DNA from: Bacteroidota bacterium
Lineage (GTDB): Bacteria > Bacteroidota > Bacteroidia > Bacteroidales > VadinHA17
Reading direction: 5' to 3'
DNA length: 60,973 nucleotides
Assembly: GCA_022703405.1 (NCBI GenBank)
Contig: JAKLDT010000004.1
Location: forward strand, 1-60,973
Shown: positions 36,023-44,959 of the stretch, in pieces
Numbering within the stretch: the stretch's first letter is position 1
Layout of the letters: the number at the start of each line of letters is the position of its first letter
Translations under genes and position numbers: made by a program
The notes under the pieces: generated by a model
What the model was told of the DNA's origin: nothing
What the model saw: only the letters and a program-made list of their open reading frames with translations
Database searches by the model: none

Positions 36023-36060
36023 TTAAAAAAAAGAGGCTTACCTTGTTTCCTGGTAAGCCC
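36023..36060 (-). terminator. Leader terminator of the tyrosine attenuator
   Basis: On the minus strand an 8-bp perfect stem (GGCTTACC / GGTAAGCC, arms 36059-36052 and 36042-36035), 9-base loop, then TCTTTTTTTT: a textbook intrinsic terminator. It lies 23-57 bases upstream of the ATG of the tyrosine-lyase-like gene, inside its own leader, so it can only make sense as conditional termination, or as the far-downstream terminator of hydE. Confidence 0.85.
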
Positions 36061-36097
36061 CGTATATCAAATTTTATGTTTTATAACATGTTTTTAT

Positions 36098-36119
36098 CCG
36101 GACTTACGTATGTATCCGG
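36098..36119 (-). promoter_or_regulatory. Alternative leader hairpin competing with the terminator
   Basis: CCGGA (36119-36115) and TCCGG (36102-36098) form a hairpin with extra internal pairs (TAC/GTA). The segment GTAAGTCC (36107-36100), which includes the leader stop codon TAA and part of this 3' arm, is complementary over 8 bp (one G-U) to GGGCTTAC in the 5' arm of the terminator. The two pairings exclude each other, giving the 1:2 / 2:3 / 3:4 logic of classical attenuators. Confidence 0.7.
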
Positions 36120-36175
36120 TAATAATAATAATAATAATAGTAATAAATAGAAATATTCAATTTTACTAAATCCAT
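36104..36175 (-). CDS. Tyrosine-rich leader peptide, 23 residues with nine Tyr in a row
   Basis: A 23-codon ORF: MDLVKLNISI, nine consecutive Tyr codons, RIHT, then TAA. It starts about 12 bases after the predicted transcription start and ends inside the alternative hairpin. The Tyr run reads TAT TAC TAT (six times) TAC; the two TAC interruptions remain tyrosine, which argues for selection on the peptide rather than a chance AAT microsatellite. Ribosome stalling here when Tyr-tRNA is scarce would free GTAAGTCC to block the terminator. The downstream gene encodes a tyrosine phenol-lyase-like enzyme, an appropriate target. No similar ORF precedes the other genes I inspected. Confidence 0.82.
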   Translation of the reverse strand: MDLVKLNISIYYYYYYYYYRIHT

Positions 36176-36192
36176 TTCTTAACAGATTTTTT

Positions 36193-36223
36193 CAAACCTA
36201 ACTTATTTTTGTCAGATATCAAA
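36193..36223 (-). promoter_or_regulatory. Promoter of the tyrosine-attenuated gene
   Basis: TTTG (36223-36220), 19 bp, then TAGGTTTG (36200-36193): an exact match in sequence and spacing to the Bacteroidota promoter consensus. Transcription should begin near 36187, giving a leader of about 185 bases before the structural gene at 36002. Confidence 0.75.
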
Positions 36224-36249
36224 TAAAAGGATGAAAGAAATAAAAAATA

Positions 36250-37350
36250 TCAGAAGAGCTTCAGGCCTGATCTCCTTTTTTGATAATGGGCAGTATCGCC
36301 CCATTCCCCATAGATAATTTCAGCATCTGCCAGGCCAATTCTGGCTTCAAGGCAGTTCTGACAATCCTCGGCGGAATCATCAGTGCATGGTTTATTATTG
36401 TAAAGCTTGTAACTGTCGCGGTATCTTCCGGGTGTAATATTTGGCATTATAATATTTGCTCCGATCTTGATTGCCTTCTCCCTTCCCACAGGATCAATTG
36501 CCTGAAGCGCTGTTGCAGCAACAATGTTGATGTCCTTCATCATTATCCTGATTATTGCTATCATCTTGAGGGTGAGATCAAACCTGTCAGTAAGTGGGAG
36601 AAGTTTTTCTGAATGACTTGCAAGAGGTGTATCAGCATGTTCAATATAGGGCCCCATGCCGCACATGTCAATATTAAACTCTTTCATGAAAAGCAGATCG
36701 CCTGCAAGATCTTCATACGACTGAAACGGCAAGCCGATCATTACTCCTGTACCTGTCTGGTAACCAATGTCCTGCAGGCTTTTCAGACAGTCGAGCCTTC
36801 TTCTGAAGCTGTGTTTCGGATTGTCGGGATGAATTTTTTTATATAGCTCCTCATTTGTTGCCTCAACCCGCAGGAGATATCTGTGAGCGCCGGCTTCATA
36901 CCACTTCATATATACTTCTGGAGTCTGTTCTCCAACCGAAAGAGTTACGCCAAGCTCTCCTTTTGAAAGATCTTTGATTCTTTTCAGCAGGTTTTCAATT
37001 CTGTTTGTGCTGACTGTGCTTTCTATCTCACCCGATTGTAGGGCAATAGACCCGTATCTGTTTTTATATGCAAAGCTGGCTGCTTCAAGTATTTCATTGT
37101 CAGACAGATCATAACGCACAAGATTCCTGTTGCCTTTCCTTATTCCACAGTATAAACAGTCTTTCCCGCAAACATTGGAGAACTCAATAAGTCCCCTGAA
37201 CCAAACCTTATTTCCGATATATTCTTCCTTAATACCGGCAGACTTCTTAAAAAGCAGGGTCTTTTCTTCCCCCCGGCTCAATAAAAGTTCAATTATATCT
37301 GCTTTTGTGAAATTTTCCTTTTTGAGGATTTCATTGACGTTGCCGGCCAT
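36250..37350 (-). CDS. hydE: [FeFe]-hydrogenase maturation radical SAM enzyme HydE
   Basis: A radical SAM enzyme of the HydE family, which works with HydG and HydF to build the 2Fe subcluster. The SAM cluster motif is C61-x3-C65-x2-C68 (CGKDCLYC), and the GSIALQSGE segment is typical. The frame opens at 37407, but the first 19 residues are a hydrophobic oddity and the ATG at 37350 (MAGNVNEILKKENF) gives the normal 366-residue length. It is on the minus strand, apart from hydG. No hydF is in the window. Confidence 0.93.
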   Translation of the reverse strand: MAGNVNEILKKENFTKADIIELLLSRGEEKTLLFKKSAGIKEEYIGNKVWFRGLIEFSNVCGKDCLYCGIRKGNRNLVRYDLSDNEILEAASFAYKNRYGSIALQSGEIESTVSTNRIENLLKRIKDLSKGELGVTLSVGEQTPEVYMKWYEAGAHRYLLRVEATNEELYKKIHPDNPKHSFRRRLDCLKSLQDIGYQTGTGVMIGLPFQSYEDLAGDLLFMKEFNIDMCGMGPYIEHADTPLASHSEKLLPLTDRFDLTLKMIAIIRIMMKDINIVAATALQAIDPVGREKAIKIGANIIMPNITPGRYRDSYKLYNNKPCTDDSAEDCQNCLEARIGLADAEIIYGEWGDTAHYQKRRSGLKLF

Positions 37351-37530
37351 AACTTTTTTACTGAATGTCAAAAGTAGCAAAAGAATCTGTACGTGCCATA
37401 ATTCCATTTATTAATTACTGTCATTTGCGTCTTTGTGATGATGATCTTAAACATGTTTTATGGCAGGTTTTTTTTACTATCTTGCTTCTGAAAAACCAGG
37501 GTAATTAATTCATTATTCTATTATTGCGTT

Positions 37531-39594
37531 ATGATAAATGAAAAGCTTATTAATCCCGGCAGCATTGTAGTTGTAGGTGGATCAGATGATCTGTTCAAAC
37601 CGGGAGGAAAAGTTTTAAAAAATATTCTTGAAGGCGGATTCAGCGGGAAGCTTTATGTGGTTAATCCCAATAATGATATTATCCAGGGGATTAAGTCATA
37701 CAGGAATCTGAATGATGTGCCTCAGGCAGACCTTGCGATACTTGCTATTTCAGCCAGGTTGTGCCTTTCTTCAGTGGAAGTGCTTCTCCGGGAAAAGGGA
37801 ACAAAAGCCTTTATTATAATATCAGCCGGATTCAGTGAAGCAGGAGAGGAGGGCAAAAAACTTGAAAGCGAGATTTCTGCCATGATTACCGGTGCCGGAG
37901 GCTGTCTGATCGGCCCTAACTGTATCGGTGTTGTTACCCAGACTTACCAGGGTGTGTTTACATCACCTGTCCCAAAGCTTGATCCAATGGGTTGTGACTT
38001 TGTTTCAGGTTCAGGTGCAACCGCTGTTTTTATATTTGAATCAGCCATGCCCAAAGGCCTTAAATTCGCAAGTGTTTTTTCAGTCGGGAACAGTGCCCAG
38101 ACAGGTGTTGAGGAAGTGCTTGAGTACTGGGACAGCAGCTTCAATCCTGACACCAGTTCGAGGATAAAGCTTATATATGTTGAGAGCATCAGGGAACCCG
38201 ACAAGCTCTTGCATCATGCTTCTTCCCTGATCCGCAAAGGTTGCAGGATTGCTGCAATAAAAGCCGGAACAACAGAGGCAGGTAGTCGTGCCGCCTCCTC
38301 TCATACTGGAGCGATGGCTTCTTCGGATTCCGCAGTTGAAGCTCTTTTCAGAAAAGCCGGAATTGTACGTTGTTCCGGACGGGAGGAGCTTGCTACTGTT
38401 GCATCAGTTTTTATGCATAAGCCTCTGAAAGGAAAGAATATAGCCATAATTACTCATGCCGGTGGCCCGGCAGTTATGCTTACCGACGCGCTCTCGGCAG
38501 GAGGAATGAATATTCCGGGAATAACAGGAATTCATCATGATAATCTTCTTGCGATGATGAATCCCGGAGCTTCTGCTGACAATCCTATAGACATGATAGC
38601 CACTGCAACCAAGGAGCAGCTTGACAAGGTTATTGAATATGTTGATAAGAAGATCCCTACAATAGACGGCATGACAGTGATTTTCGGAAGTAACGGGCTC
38701 GTTGACATAACAGAAATCTATGACCATCTTCACAATAAGATTAATGAATGCGATAAACCGCTTTATCCGATACTCCCATCAATTACAAGCTCTTCTCAGG
38801 AACTTGCATATTTTCTGGATAAAGGCCATGTGAATTTTCCTGATGAAGTTGTTCTTGGCAGGGCCCTCATCAGGATCTTTAATACTCCGCTGCCGGCTGA
38901 TGAGAAAATTCACCTCGATAAGGTGGATGTCCCGGGGATACGGAGGATCATTGATAATGCAAATGACGGATACCTTGAACCGGCTGCGATACAACAACTT
39001 CTTGGCGCTGCGAATATTCCGGTTGTAAAGGAGGCTGTTGCCAGGACAAAAAAAGAACTGCTTGGCGTTGCAAGAAAAACAGGATATCCACTTGCCCTTA
39101 AGGTAGTTGGTCCGGTGCATAAATCAGATGTGGGTGGCGTCACTCTGAACATCAAATCGGAAAAACACCTTGAGGCTGAGTTTTCGAGGATGATGAAGAT
39201 CAAAGGAGTCAAGGCTGTTCTTGTGCAGCAGATGCTTTCAGGAACAGAACTCTTTATCGGTGCAAAATATGAACCTAGATTCGGACATGTGGTTCTCTGC
39301 GGGCTGGGAGGTATCTTCGTGGAGGTGCTTAAGGATGTATCTTCCGGACTGGCCCCTCTTACCTTCCGGGAAGCCGAATCTATGATAAGAAGCATAAAAA
39401 GTTATAAGATAATAAAAGGTACCAGGGGCAAACCTGGTATAAATGAACAGAAGTTTGCAGAGATAATTGTCAGATTGTCAACCCTTCTCAGGTTTGCAAC
39501 AGAAATTAAGGAGATGGACCTGAACCCACTTATAGGGAGTCCAGACAGTATAACAGTTGTCGATGCAAGGATAAGAATTGAAAAAAATAAATAA
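37531..39594 (+). CDS. ADP-forming acyl-CoA synthetase (alpha-beta fusion)
   Basis: A 687-residue fusion of the alpha and beta parts of NDP-forming acyl-CoA synthetases: CoA-binding Rossmann domain (1-130), succinyl-CoA ligase-like domains with the phospho-histidine His258 (SHTGAMASSD), and a C-terminal ATP-grasp domain (about 470-687; YPLALKVVGPVHKSDVGGV). It converts acyl-CoA + ADP + Pi to acid + CoA + ATP. With the oxidoreductase and aminotransferase downstream it would give the energy-yielding last step of amino-acid fermentation. The ATG follows a 123-bp gap after the divergent hydE. Confidence 0.9.
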   Translation: MINEKLINPGSIVVVGGSDDLFKPGGKVLKNILEGGFSGKLYVVNPNNDIIQGIKSYRNLNDVPQADLAILAISARLCLSSVEVLLREKGTKAFIIISAGFSEAGEEGKKLESEISAMITGAGGCLIGPNCIGVVTQTYQGVFTSPVPKLDPMGCDFVSGSGATAVFIFESAMPKGLKFASVFSVGNSAQTGVEEVLEYWDSSFNPDTSSRIKLIYVESIREPDKLLHHASSLIRKGCRIAAIKAGTTEAGSRAASSHTGAMASSDSAVEALFRKAGIVRCSGREELATVASVFMHKPLKGKNIAIITHAGGPAVMLTDALSAGGMNIPGITGIHHDNLLAMMNPGASADNPIDMIATATKEQLDKVIEYVDKKIPTIDGMTVIFGSNGLVDITEIYDHLHNKINECDKPLYPILPSITSSSQELAYFLDKGHVNFPDEVVLGRALIRIFNTPLPADEKIHLDKVDVPGIRRIIDNANDGYLEPAAIQQLLGAANIPVVKEAVARTKKELLGVARKTGYPLALKVVGPVHKSDVGGVTLNIKSEKHLEAEFSRMMKIKGVKAVLVQQMLSGTELFIGAKYEPRFGHVVLCGLGGIFVEVLKDVSSGLAPLTFREAESMIRSIKSYKIIKGTRGKPGINEQKFAEIIVRLSTLLRFATEIKEMDLNPLIGSPDSITVVDARIRIEKNK

Positions 39595-39629
39595 TATTTA
39601 CAGGATTTTCTGAATAAGATTAAACGATC

Positions 39630-40055
39630 ATGATAATTCAACAGCTTTCTGTTTTTCTTGAAAATAAATCCGGACGCCTGACTCAGGTTCTGGAAGTACT
39701 GGGCCGTGAAAACATAAGAATTACTGCGTTAAGTGTCGCGGATACTTCCGAATTCGGAATACTGAGACTGCTTGTTACTGAGCCTGATAAGGCAAAACAG
39801 GTACTCAAAAACAACGATTTCACTGTCAATATTACCGAAGTGATTTCTGTAAGCGCACCGAACGAGGCAAAACATTATGCAAAGGTACTCAAGATCCTCT
39901 CTGACCGGAATATCTCGGTTGAGTACACCTATGCCTTCACTGTTGACGATAAATCAATAATAATCCTCCGTTGCAGTAATAATCATGAAGCCATCAATGA
40001 ACTGAAAAGTCATGAGATGGATCTGCTGACTTCCGGAGATCTTTATAAATTATAA
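39630..40055 (+). CDS. Tandem ACT-domain protein
   Basis: A 141-residue protein of two ACT domains (about 1-68 and 70-141) with no catalytic part. Such proteins are often encoded beside phenylacetate-CoA ligase and indolepyruvate or other 2-oxoacid ferredoxin oxidoreductases, as here, and probably sense an amino acid, perhaps an aromatic one. It starts 35 bp after the synthetase gene and is followed 45 bp later by the CoA ligase. Confidence 0.87.
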   Translation: MIIQQLSVFLENKSGRLTQVLEVLGRENIRITALSVADTSEFGILRLLVTEPDKAKQVLKNNDFTVNITEVISVSAPNEAKHYAKVLKILSDRNISVEYTYAFTVDDKSIIILRCSNNHEAINELKSHEMDLLTSGDLYKL

Positions 40056-40100
40056 TTATGCAGATAATATCTGCTGTCAAAACTGAACACCGTTAGTATT

Positions 40101-41402
40101 ATGGAAATATGGAACCGCCATTTCGAAAGCATGGATCGCGATGGCATTAGAAAAGTACAGGGAGAGAGGCTCAGGGAAACTGTTGAACGGGTGTATTTCA
40201 ATGTGCCCTTTTACAGAAACAGGATGCAGGAAGCCGGTCTGGGACCCGAATCAGTTCATAACATTGATGATATCCGGAAACTACCTTTCACTACAAAGCA
40301 GGATCTGAGGGATAATTACCCCTTTGGACTTTTTGCTGTGCCTATGAGCGAGATCGTAAGGATACACGCATCATCAGGCACAACAGGTAAACAAACTGTA
40401 GTTGGCTATACACGGGCAGATATCTCTACCTGGTCAGAGGTAATGGCACGAACACTTACTGCAGCCGGGGCAACGCGGAATGACTTTATACAGATAGCAT
40501 ACGGTTACGGGTTGTTCACCGGAGGACTTGGACTGCACTACGGCGGAGAAAAAATAGGCGCCTCAGTTATTCCAATCTCAGGAGGAAATACTACAAGGCA
40601 GATTCAGCTCATGCACGATTTCGGAAGTACTGTCCTTGCATGCACTCCTTCTTATGCCCTGTTCCTTGCGGAAGCCATTCAGGACAGCGGTATCAGGCGT
40701 GAGGAACTGAAACTTAAAGTAGGCGTATTCGGAGCAGAACCATGGACCGAAAACATGAGGCGGGAAATCGAACAAAAGCTTAAAATAAAGGCTATTGATA
40801 TCTATGGCCTGAGTGAGGTAATTGGCCCTGGCGTTGCAAGTGAATGCCTTGTGCAGAACGGGCTGCATGTAAATGAAGATCATTTTTATCCGGAAATAAT
40901 TGATCCTGAAACACTTGATGTTCTGCCGGCAGGCAGTGTCGGAGAACTTGTTTTTACCACAATAACAAAGGAAGGACTACCACTTATAAGATACCGCACA
41001 AGGGATCTGACAAGACTGCATTACGAAAAATGCGATTGCGGCCGAACCCTTGTGAGAATGGATAAATGCCTCGGCAGAAGTGACGACATGCTGATAATAA
41101 GGGGAGTAAATCTCTTTCCGTCACAGGTCGAGAGTGTATTGCTCGAGATGCACGAGATCAAGCCACATTACCTGCTTATCGTCGACAGGCAGAACAATCT
41201 GGACACTCTTGAACTTAAAGTGGAAGTTGAAGATGAGTTTTTCCAGGACAGAATAAGTGAACTTGAAACACTCAGGCAGAGAATTCAGAATTCGGTTGAG
41301 AGTTCAATAGGAATAGGACTTAAGGTAACTCTGGCCGAACCAAAAACTATAGAAAGAAGCGAGGGGAAGGCAAAAAGAGTTATCGACAACAGAAAGTTCT
41401 GA
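40101..41402 (+). CDS. Phenylacetate-CoA ligase-like enzyme
   Basis: A 433-residue AMP-forming ligase of the PaaK type. The ATP loop [14 protein letters not shown] is at 91-104, the adenylate motif is [12 protein letters not shown], and the C-terminal hinge is [19 protein letters not shown]. PaaK activates phenylacetate or other aryl acids with ATP and CoA; in anaerobes with this neighbourhood it may work on aryl acids made from Phe, Tyr or Trp. Exact substrate is not determined. Confidence 0.9.
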   Translation: MEIWNRHFESMDRDGIRKVQGERLRETVERVYFNVPFYRNRMQEAGLGPESVHNIDDIRKLPFTTKQDLRDNYPFGLFAVPMSEIVRIHASSGTTGKQTVVGYTRADISTWSEVMARTLTAAGATRNDFIQIAYGYGLFTGGLGLHYGGEKIGASVIPISGGNTTRQIQLMHDFGSTVLACTPSYALFLAEAIQDSGIRREELKLKVGVFGAEPWTENMRREIEQKLKIKAIDIYGLSEVIGPGVASECLVQNGLHVNEDHFYPEIIDPETLDVLPAGSVGELVFTTITKEGLPLIRYRTRDLTRLHYEKCDCGRTLVRMDKCLGRSDDMLIIRGVNLFPSQVESVLLEMHEIKPHYLLIVDRQNNLDTLELKVEVEDEFFQDRISELETLRQRIQNSVESSIGIGLKVTLAEPKTIERSEGKAKRVIDNRKF

Positions 41403-41441
41403 ACCTGCATTGTATCAGCCTTGGAGCTGATAATGATCAGC

Positions 41442-41471
41442 TTTGAAAGGATTTTAATATTAGTATATTTG
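41442..41471 (+). promoter_or_regulatory. Promoter of the aminotransferase/2-oxoacid oxidoreductase operon
   Basis: TTTG (41442-41445), 18 bp, TATATTTG (41464-41471): a good Bacteroidota promoter. The ATG of the aminotransferase is 38 bp after the -7 box. The five following genes are closely spaced and probably form one transcript. Confidence 0.65.
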
Positions 41472-41509
41472 ACACGCTTAACCAGGTAGAAGACCTTAAG
41501 AATATAAAG

Positions 41510-42844
41510 ATGGGACAGGTTCCGTTCGATAATAAAAAGGTAACTGAAATAATTGCTGAAAGCGGAGTAAAATCTTTTTCTACCGCTTCAATAAGGGAAA
41601 TAGTCAGGCTGGTGAACATGCTTGAAAAAGCAACCGGCCAGAAATATGTAAGGATGGAAATGGGTGTCCCGGGTCTTCCTGCTGAACAGGCAGGTGTGGA
41701 TGCCGAGATTGAAGCACTTAAAAAGGGAGTGGCGTCTGTATATCCTGATATTGAAGGCCTTCAGCTTCTGAAAGATGAGACTTCAAGGTTTATCAAACTT
41801 TTCCTCAATCTTAATATAAGTTCTAAAGGTTGCGTTCCGTCTGTTGGATCCATGATGGGATCAATGGCTGCCTTCCTTGTCGCAAACAGGAATGACAGAA
41901 GCAAGGAGGGATCACTGTTCCTCGATCCCGGATTCCCTGTCCAGAAAAGCCAGGTGAAGATGCTTGGACATGACTATACGCATTTTGATATTTTCGAACA
42001 CAGGGGTAAAAAACTTGCTCCGAAACTTGAATCATTCTACGCAACAGGAAAGGTATCCTCTCTTGTTTACTCAAATCCAAATAATCCAACATGGATGTGC
42101 CTTACAGAGGAAGAACTGAAAATAATAGGTGATCTTTCCAGGAAATATGATGTGATTGTTATTGAGGATCTTGCATATTTTGGCATGGATTTCAGAAGCG
42201 ATTATTCAAAGCCGGGTTTACCTCCTTTTCAGCCTTCAATTGGTAGATATACAGATGATTACATTCTTCTTATTTCAAGCTCGAAGGTTTTCAGCTATGC
42301 CGGACAGAGAATAGGCATGATGGCAATTTCTGATCATTTGTATGAAAGAAGTTATCCCGATCTGCTAAGGTATTATTCTACTGATAAGTTTGGTCATTCA
42401 GTTGTTTACGGAGCTCTTTACGGTCTTTCTGCCGGTGTTGCACATTCCGTACAATATGGTCTTGCTGCCATCCTTAAAGAGGCCAATGAAGGAAGACTCA
42501 GATTTCTTGATGAGGTAAGGGAGTACGGAGAGAAGGCTAATATCATGAAAAGACTGTTCACTGAGAACGGCTTCTTCATAGCCTATGACACTGATATTGA
42601 CAAACCGGTTGCAGATGGATTCTATTTTACAATTGCATACCCGGGAATGACAGGTGCCGAACTTCTCGGGAAACTTCTTCATTACGGTATCAGTGCTATA
42701 ACTCTTGATATTACAGGCAGCCAGAGAAATGATGGCTTAAGGGCTTGTGTGTCACATGTATACAGGAATCAGTTTTCAGATCTTGAGGAGAGATTGAAAT
42801 GTTTTAACAGAGATTTTCCAGTTAAGAATCAACATAAGAATTGA
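41510..42844 (+). CDS. PLP-dependent aminotransferase class I/II
   Basis: A 444-residue fold-type I aminotransferase. The motif YSNPNNPTWMCL, Asp220 (VIVIEDLAYFG) and PLP Lys259 (ISSSKVFSYAGQRIG) are in place. It ends one base before the ferredoxin subunit gene of a 2-oxoacid oxidoreductase, so it most likely supplies that enzyme with 2-oxoacids from amino acids. Whether it prefers branched-chain or aromatic substrates cannot be read from the sequence. Confidence 0.9.
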   Translation: MGQVPFDNKKVTEIIAESGVKSFSTASIREIVRLVNMLEKATGQKYVRMEMGVPGLPAEQAGVDAEIEALKKGVASVYPDIEGLQLLKDETSRFIKLFLNLNISSKGCVPSVGSMMGSMAAFLVANRNDRSKEGSLFLDPGFPVQKSQVKMLGHDYTHFDIFEHRGKKLAPKLESFYATGKVSSLVYSNPNNPTWMCLTEEELKIIGDLSRKYDVIVIEDLAYFGMDFRSDYSKPGLPPFQPSIGRYTDDYILLISSSKVFSYAGQRIGMMAISDHLYERSYPDLLRYYSTDKFGHSVVYGALYGLSAGVAHSVQYGLAAILKEANEGRLRFLDEVREYGEKANIMKRLFTENGFFIAYDTDIDKPVADGFYFTIAYPGMTGAELLGKLLHYGISAITLDITGSQRNDGLRACVSHVYRNQFSDLEERLKCFNRDFPVKNQHKN

Positions 42845-42845
42845 T

Positions 42846-43070
42846 ATGGCAAAGATCAAAGGTAGTATTGTAGTTGATGTTGAGAAATGCAAAGGATGCG
42901 AAGTATGCATGGTGTCATGTCCAACAGGCACCATCGCAATGGCTAAGGAGGTTAACGGAAAAGGTTATTTCAATGCCTATCCTGCTAATCCTGACCTGTG
43001 CATTGGATGTGCCAGTTGTGCAATAGTCTGCCCCGACGGAGTTATAACAGTTTACAAAACAAAAATATAG
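42846..43070 (+). CDS. Ferredoxin-like delta subunit of 2-oxoacid oxidoreductase
   Basis: A 74-residue protein with two [4Fe-4S] motifs (CKGCEVCMVSCP and CIGCASCAIVCP), the delta (KorD/VorD-type) subunit that relays electrons from the catalytic subunits to free ferredoxin. Located 1 bp after the aminotransferase and 5 bp before the alpha subunit. Confidence 0.93.
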   Translation: MAKIKGSIVVDVEKCKGCEVCMVSCPTGTIAMAKEVNGKGYFNAYPANPDLCIGCASCAIVCPDGVITVYKTKI

Positions 43071-43075
43071 CCGCG

Positions 43076-44149
43076 ATGGAAAGAGAACTTAGGCTGATGA
43101 AGGGTAATGAGGCTGTTGCTGAGGCAGCCATACGTGCTGGCGTTGATGGCTATTTTGGCTATCCTATCACTCCCCAGAGTGAGATACTCGAGTATCTTAT
43201 GGAAGCCAATCCTTATGAACGCACCGGAATGGTTGTTCTTCAGGCTGAAAGCGAAGTAGCAGCAATAAACATGGTTTATGGCGGTGCAGGTTGTGGAAAG
43301 AAGGTAATGACTTCTTCTTCCTCTCCCGGAATAAGTCTGAAGCAGGAAGGTATCTCCTATATTGCAGGAGCAGAACTTCCCTGTCTTATAGTTAATGTTG
43401 CCAGGGGTGGTCCGGGACTGGGTACTATACAGCCGGCTCAGGCCGACTATTTCCAGTCTGTTAAAGGTGGCGGTCATGGCGACTATCACCTGATTGTCCT
43501 TGCACCTGCTTCGGTACAGGAAATGGCTGATTTCGTTGAACTTGGTTTCGAGCTTGCCTTCAAATACAGGAATCCGGCTCTTATACTTTCCGACGGAGCC
43601 ATCGGTCAGATGATGGAGAAAGTATACCTTAATCCGCAAAAGCCAAGGTCTTCCGAATCCCCGGATTGGGCAACAACAGGAAAGGGAAGCAGAGAAGACC
43701 GGAATATAATTACCTCACTTGACCTTGATCCTGACGGACAGGAACAGTTCAATCATAAGCTTATTGAGAAGTATGCGGAGATAGAAAAGAATGAGGTCAG
43801 GTATGAAGAGTTTCATTGCGATGATGCTGAATACCTGCTTGTTGCTTATGGCACAAGTGCCAGGGTTTGTCAGAAATCAGTTCAGATTGCCCGTGAGCAT
43901 GGCATAAAACTCGGATTGCTGAGACCTGTTACCCTGTTTCCCTTCCCTAAAAAAAGAATAGCAGAGATAAGCTCCAGGGTGAAAGGGATACTGTCTGTTG
44001 AGATGAGTTCAGGACAGATGGTGGAGGATGTCCAGCTTGCAGTAAACGGGAGGGTGCCTGTTATGCACTTTGGAAGAATGGGAGGGATAGTCACAACTCC
44101 CGATGAGGTTGTAGAGCAGGTAAAAATTTTATTTTTAGGAGGAAAGTGA
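43076..44149 (+). CDS. 2-oxoacid:ferredoxin oxidoreductase alpha subunit (VorB-like)
   Basis: A 357-residue alpha subunit. GYFGYPITPQSEILEYL and LQAESEVAAINMVYGGAGCGKKVMT are typical of the pyrimidine-binding half, and length fits the VorB type. The frame extends back to 42998 inside the ferredoxin gene, but the ATG at 43076 (MERELRLMKGNEA), 5 bp after the ferredoxin stop, is the real start. The complex decarboxylates 2-oxoacids to acyl-CoA and reduces ferredoxin. Confidence 0.93.
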   Translation: MERELRLMKGNEAVAEAAIRAGVDGYFGYPITPQSEILEYLMEANPYERTGMVVLQAESEVAAINMVYGGAGCGKKVMTSSSSPGISLKQEGISYIAGAELPCLIVNVARGGPGLGTIQPAQADYFQSVKGGGHGDYHLIVLAPASVQEMADFVELGFELAFKYRNPALILSDGAIGQMMEKVYLNPQKPRSSESPDWATTGKGSREDRNIITSLDLDPDGQEQFNHKLIEKYAEIEKNEVRYEEFHCDDAEYLLVAYGTSARVCQKSVQIAREHGIKLGLLRPVTLFPFPKKRIAEISSRVKGILSVEMSSGQMVEDVQLAVNGRVPVMHFGRMGGIVTTPDEVVEQVKILFLGGK

Positions 44150-44150
44150 G

Positions 44151-44942
44151 ATGAAAGAGGCTACAGGAATTAAGGAAATAATAAAACCCGAAAACCTCGC
44201 GTATGCCAGGACTGAGGTTATGCTCAATAATACATTGTCGTACTGCCCCGGCTGTGGTCATGGAACTACTCACAGAATACTTGCGGAGCTTATAGATGAG
44301 CTTGGTTTGCAGTCAAAAACAATAGGTGTCTCACCTGTTGGCTGTTCTGTTCTTATGTATCACTATCTTGACGTGGATATACAGCAGGCAGCTCATGGCA
44401 GGGCGCCAGCCGTGGCAACAGCAATCAAAAGACTGCTTCCGGACAGGTTCGTTTTTACCTACCAGGGTGACGGTGACCTGGCTGCAATAGGTACTTCGGA
44501 GACAATTCATGCATGCAACAGGGGAGAGAACATACTTATAGTTTTTATAAATAACGGGATCTATGGTATGACCGGTGGTCAGATGGCTCCAACTACAATC
44601 CCGGGAATGAAATCCTCCACTTCTCCCCAGGGAAGAGATGTGCATTCAATGGGAAATCCCCTTAAGATGACTGATATTGTTGCGACACTTGCAGGCACAT
44701 ATTATGTGACAAGGCAGAGCGTGCATACACCGGCTAACGTGCGGAAGACAAAGAAAGCCCTGAGGAAGGCTATTGAATATCAGAAGCTTAACAAGGGGAC
44801 ATGCTTCGTTGAGATAGTTTCAAACTGCCCATCAGGATGGAAAATGACTCCTGTTGATTCAAATAAATGGATGGAGGAAAACATGTTCCCATATTATCCG
44901 CTCGGCGATCTTAAAACACCTTCAGAACAGGCAGAAAAATAA
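44151..44942 (+). CDS. 2-oxoacid:ferredoxin oxidoreductase beta subunit (TPP-binding)
   Basis: A 263-residue beta subunit with the zinc/cluster-associated YCPGCGHGTTHR start and the TPP motif GDGDLAAIGTSE...NNGIYGMTGGQ. Only one base separates it from the alpha stop, and a strong GGAGG lies 6-8 bases before the ATG, unusual in this phylum. Confidence 0.93.
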   Translation: MKEATGIKEIIKPENLAYARTEVMLNNTLSYCPGCGHGTTHRILAELIDELGLQSKTIGVSPVGCSVLMYHYLDVDIQQAAHGRAPAVATAIKRLLPDRFVFTYQGDGDLAAIGTSETIHACNRGENILIVFINNGIYGMTGGQMAPTTIPGMKSSTSPQGRDVHSMGNPLKMTDIVATLAGTYYVTRQSVHTPANVRKTKKALRKAIEYQKLNKGTCFVEIVSNCPSGWKMTPVDSNKWMEENMFPYYPLGDLKTPSEQAEK

Positions 44943-44959
44943 ACAAAACATTATTAATC

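Noticed and set aside
36119-36157. Tyr-codon run dismissed as a plain AAT microsatellite
   Set aside because: Considered as an alternative explanation. The two TAC interruptions keep tyrosine, the ORF has a start, stop, promoter and terminator in the right places, and the downstream gene fits, so the leader interpretation is preferred though not proven.
36003-36249. T-box or other riboswitch in the lyase leader
   Set aside because: No T-box conserved motif or known riboswitch core could be recognised; the leader-peptide model explains the parts better.
36280-36846. Two plus-strand frames of 110 and 77 codons within hydE
   Set aside because: They are antisense shadows of a well-supported radical SAM gene.
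43052-43639. 195-codon minus-strand frame opposite the oxidoreductase alpha subunit
   Set aside because: Antisense of a conserved gene with no recognisable protein features.
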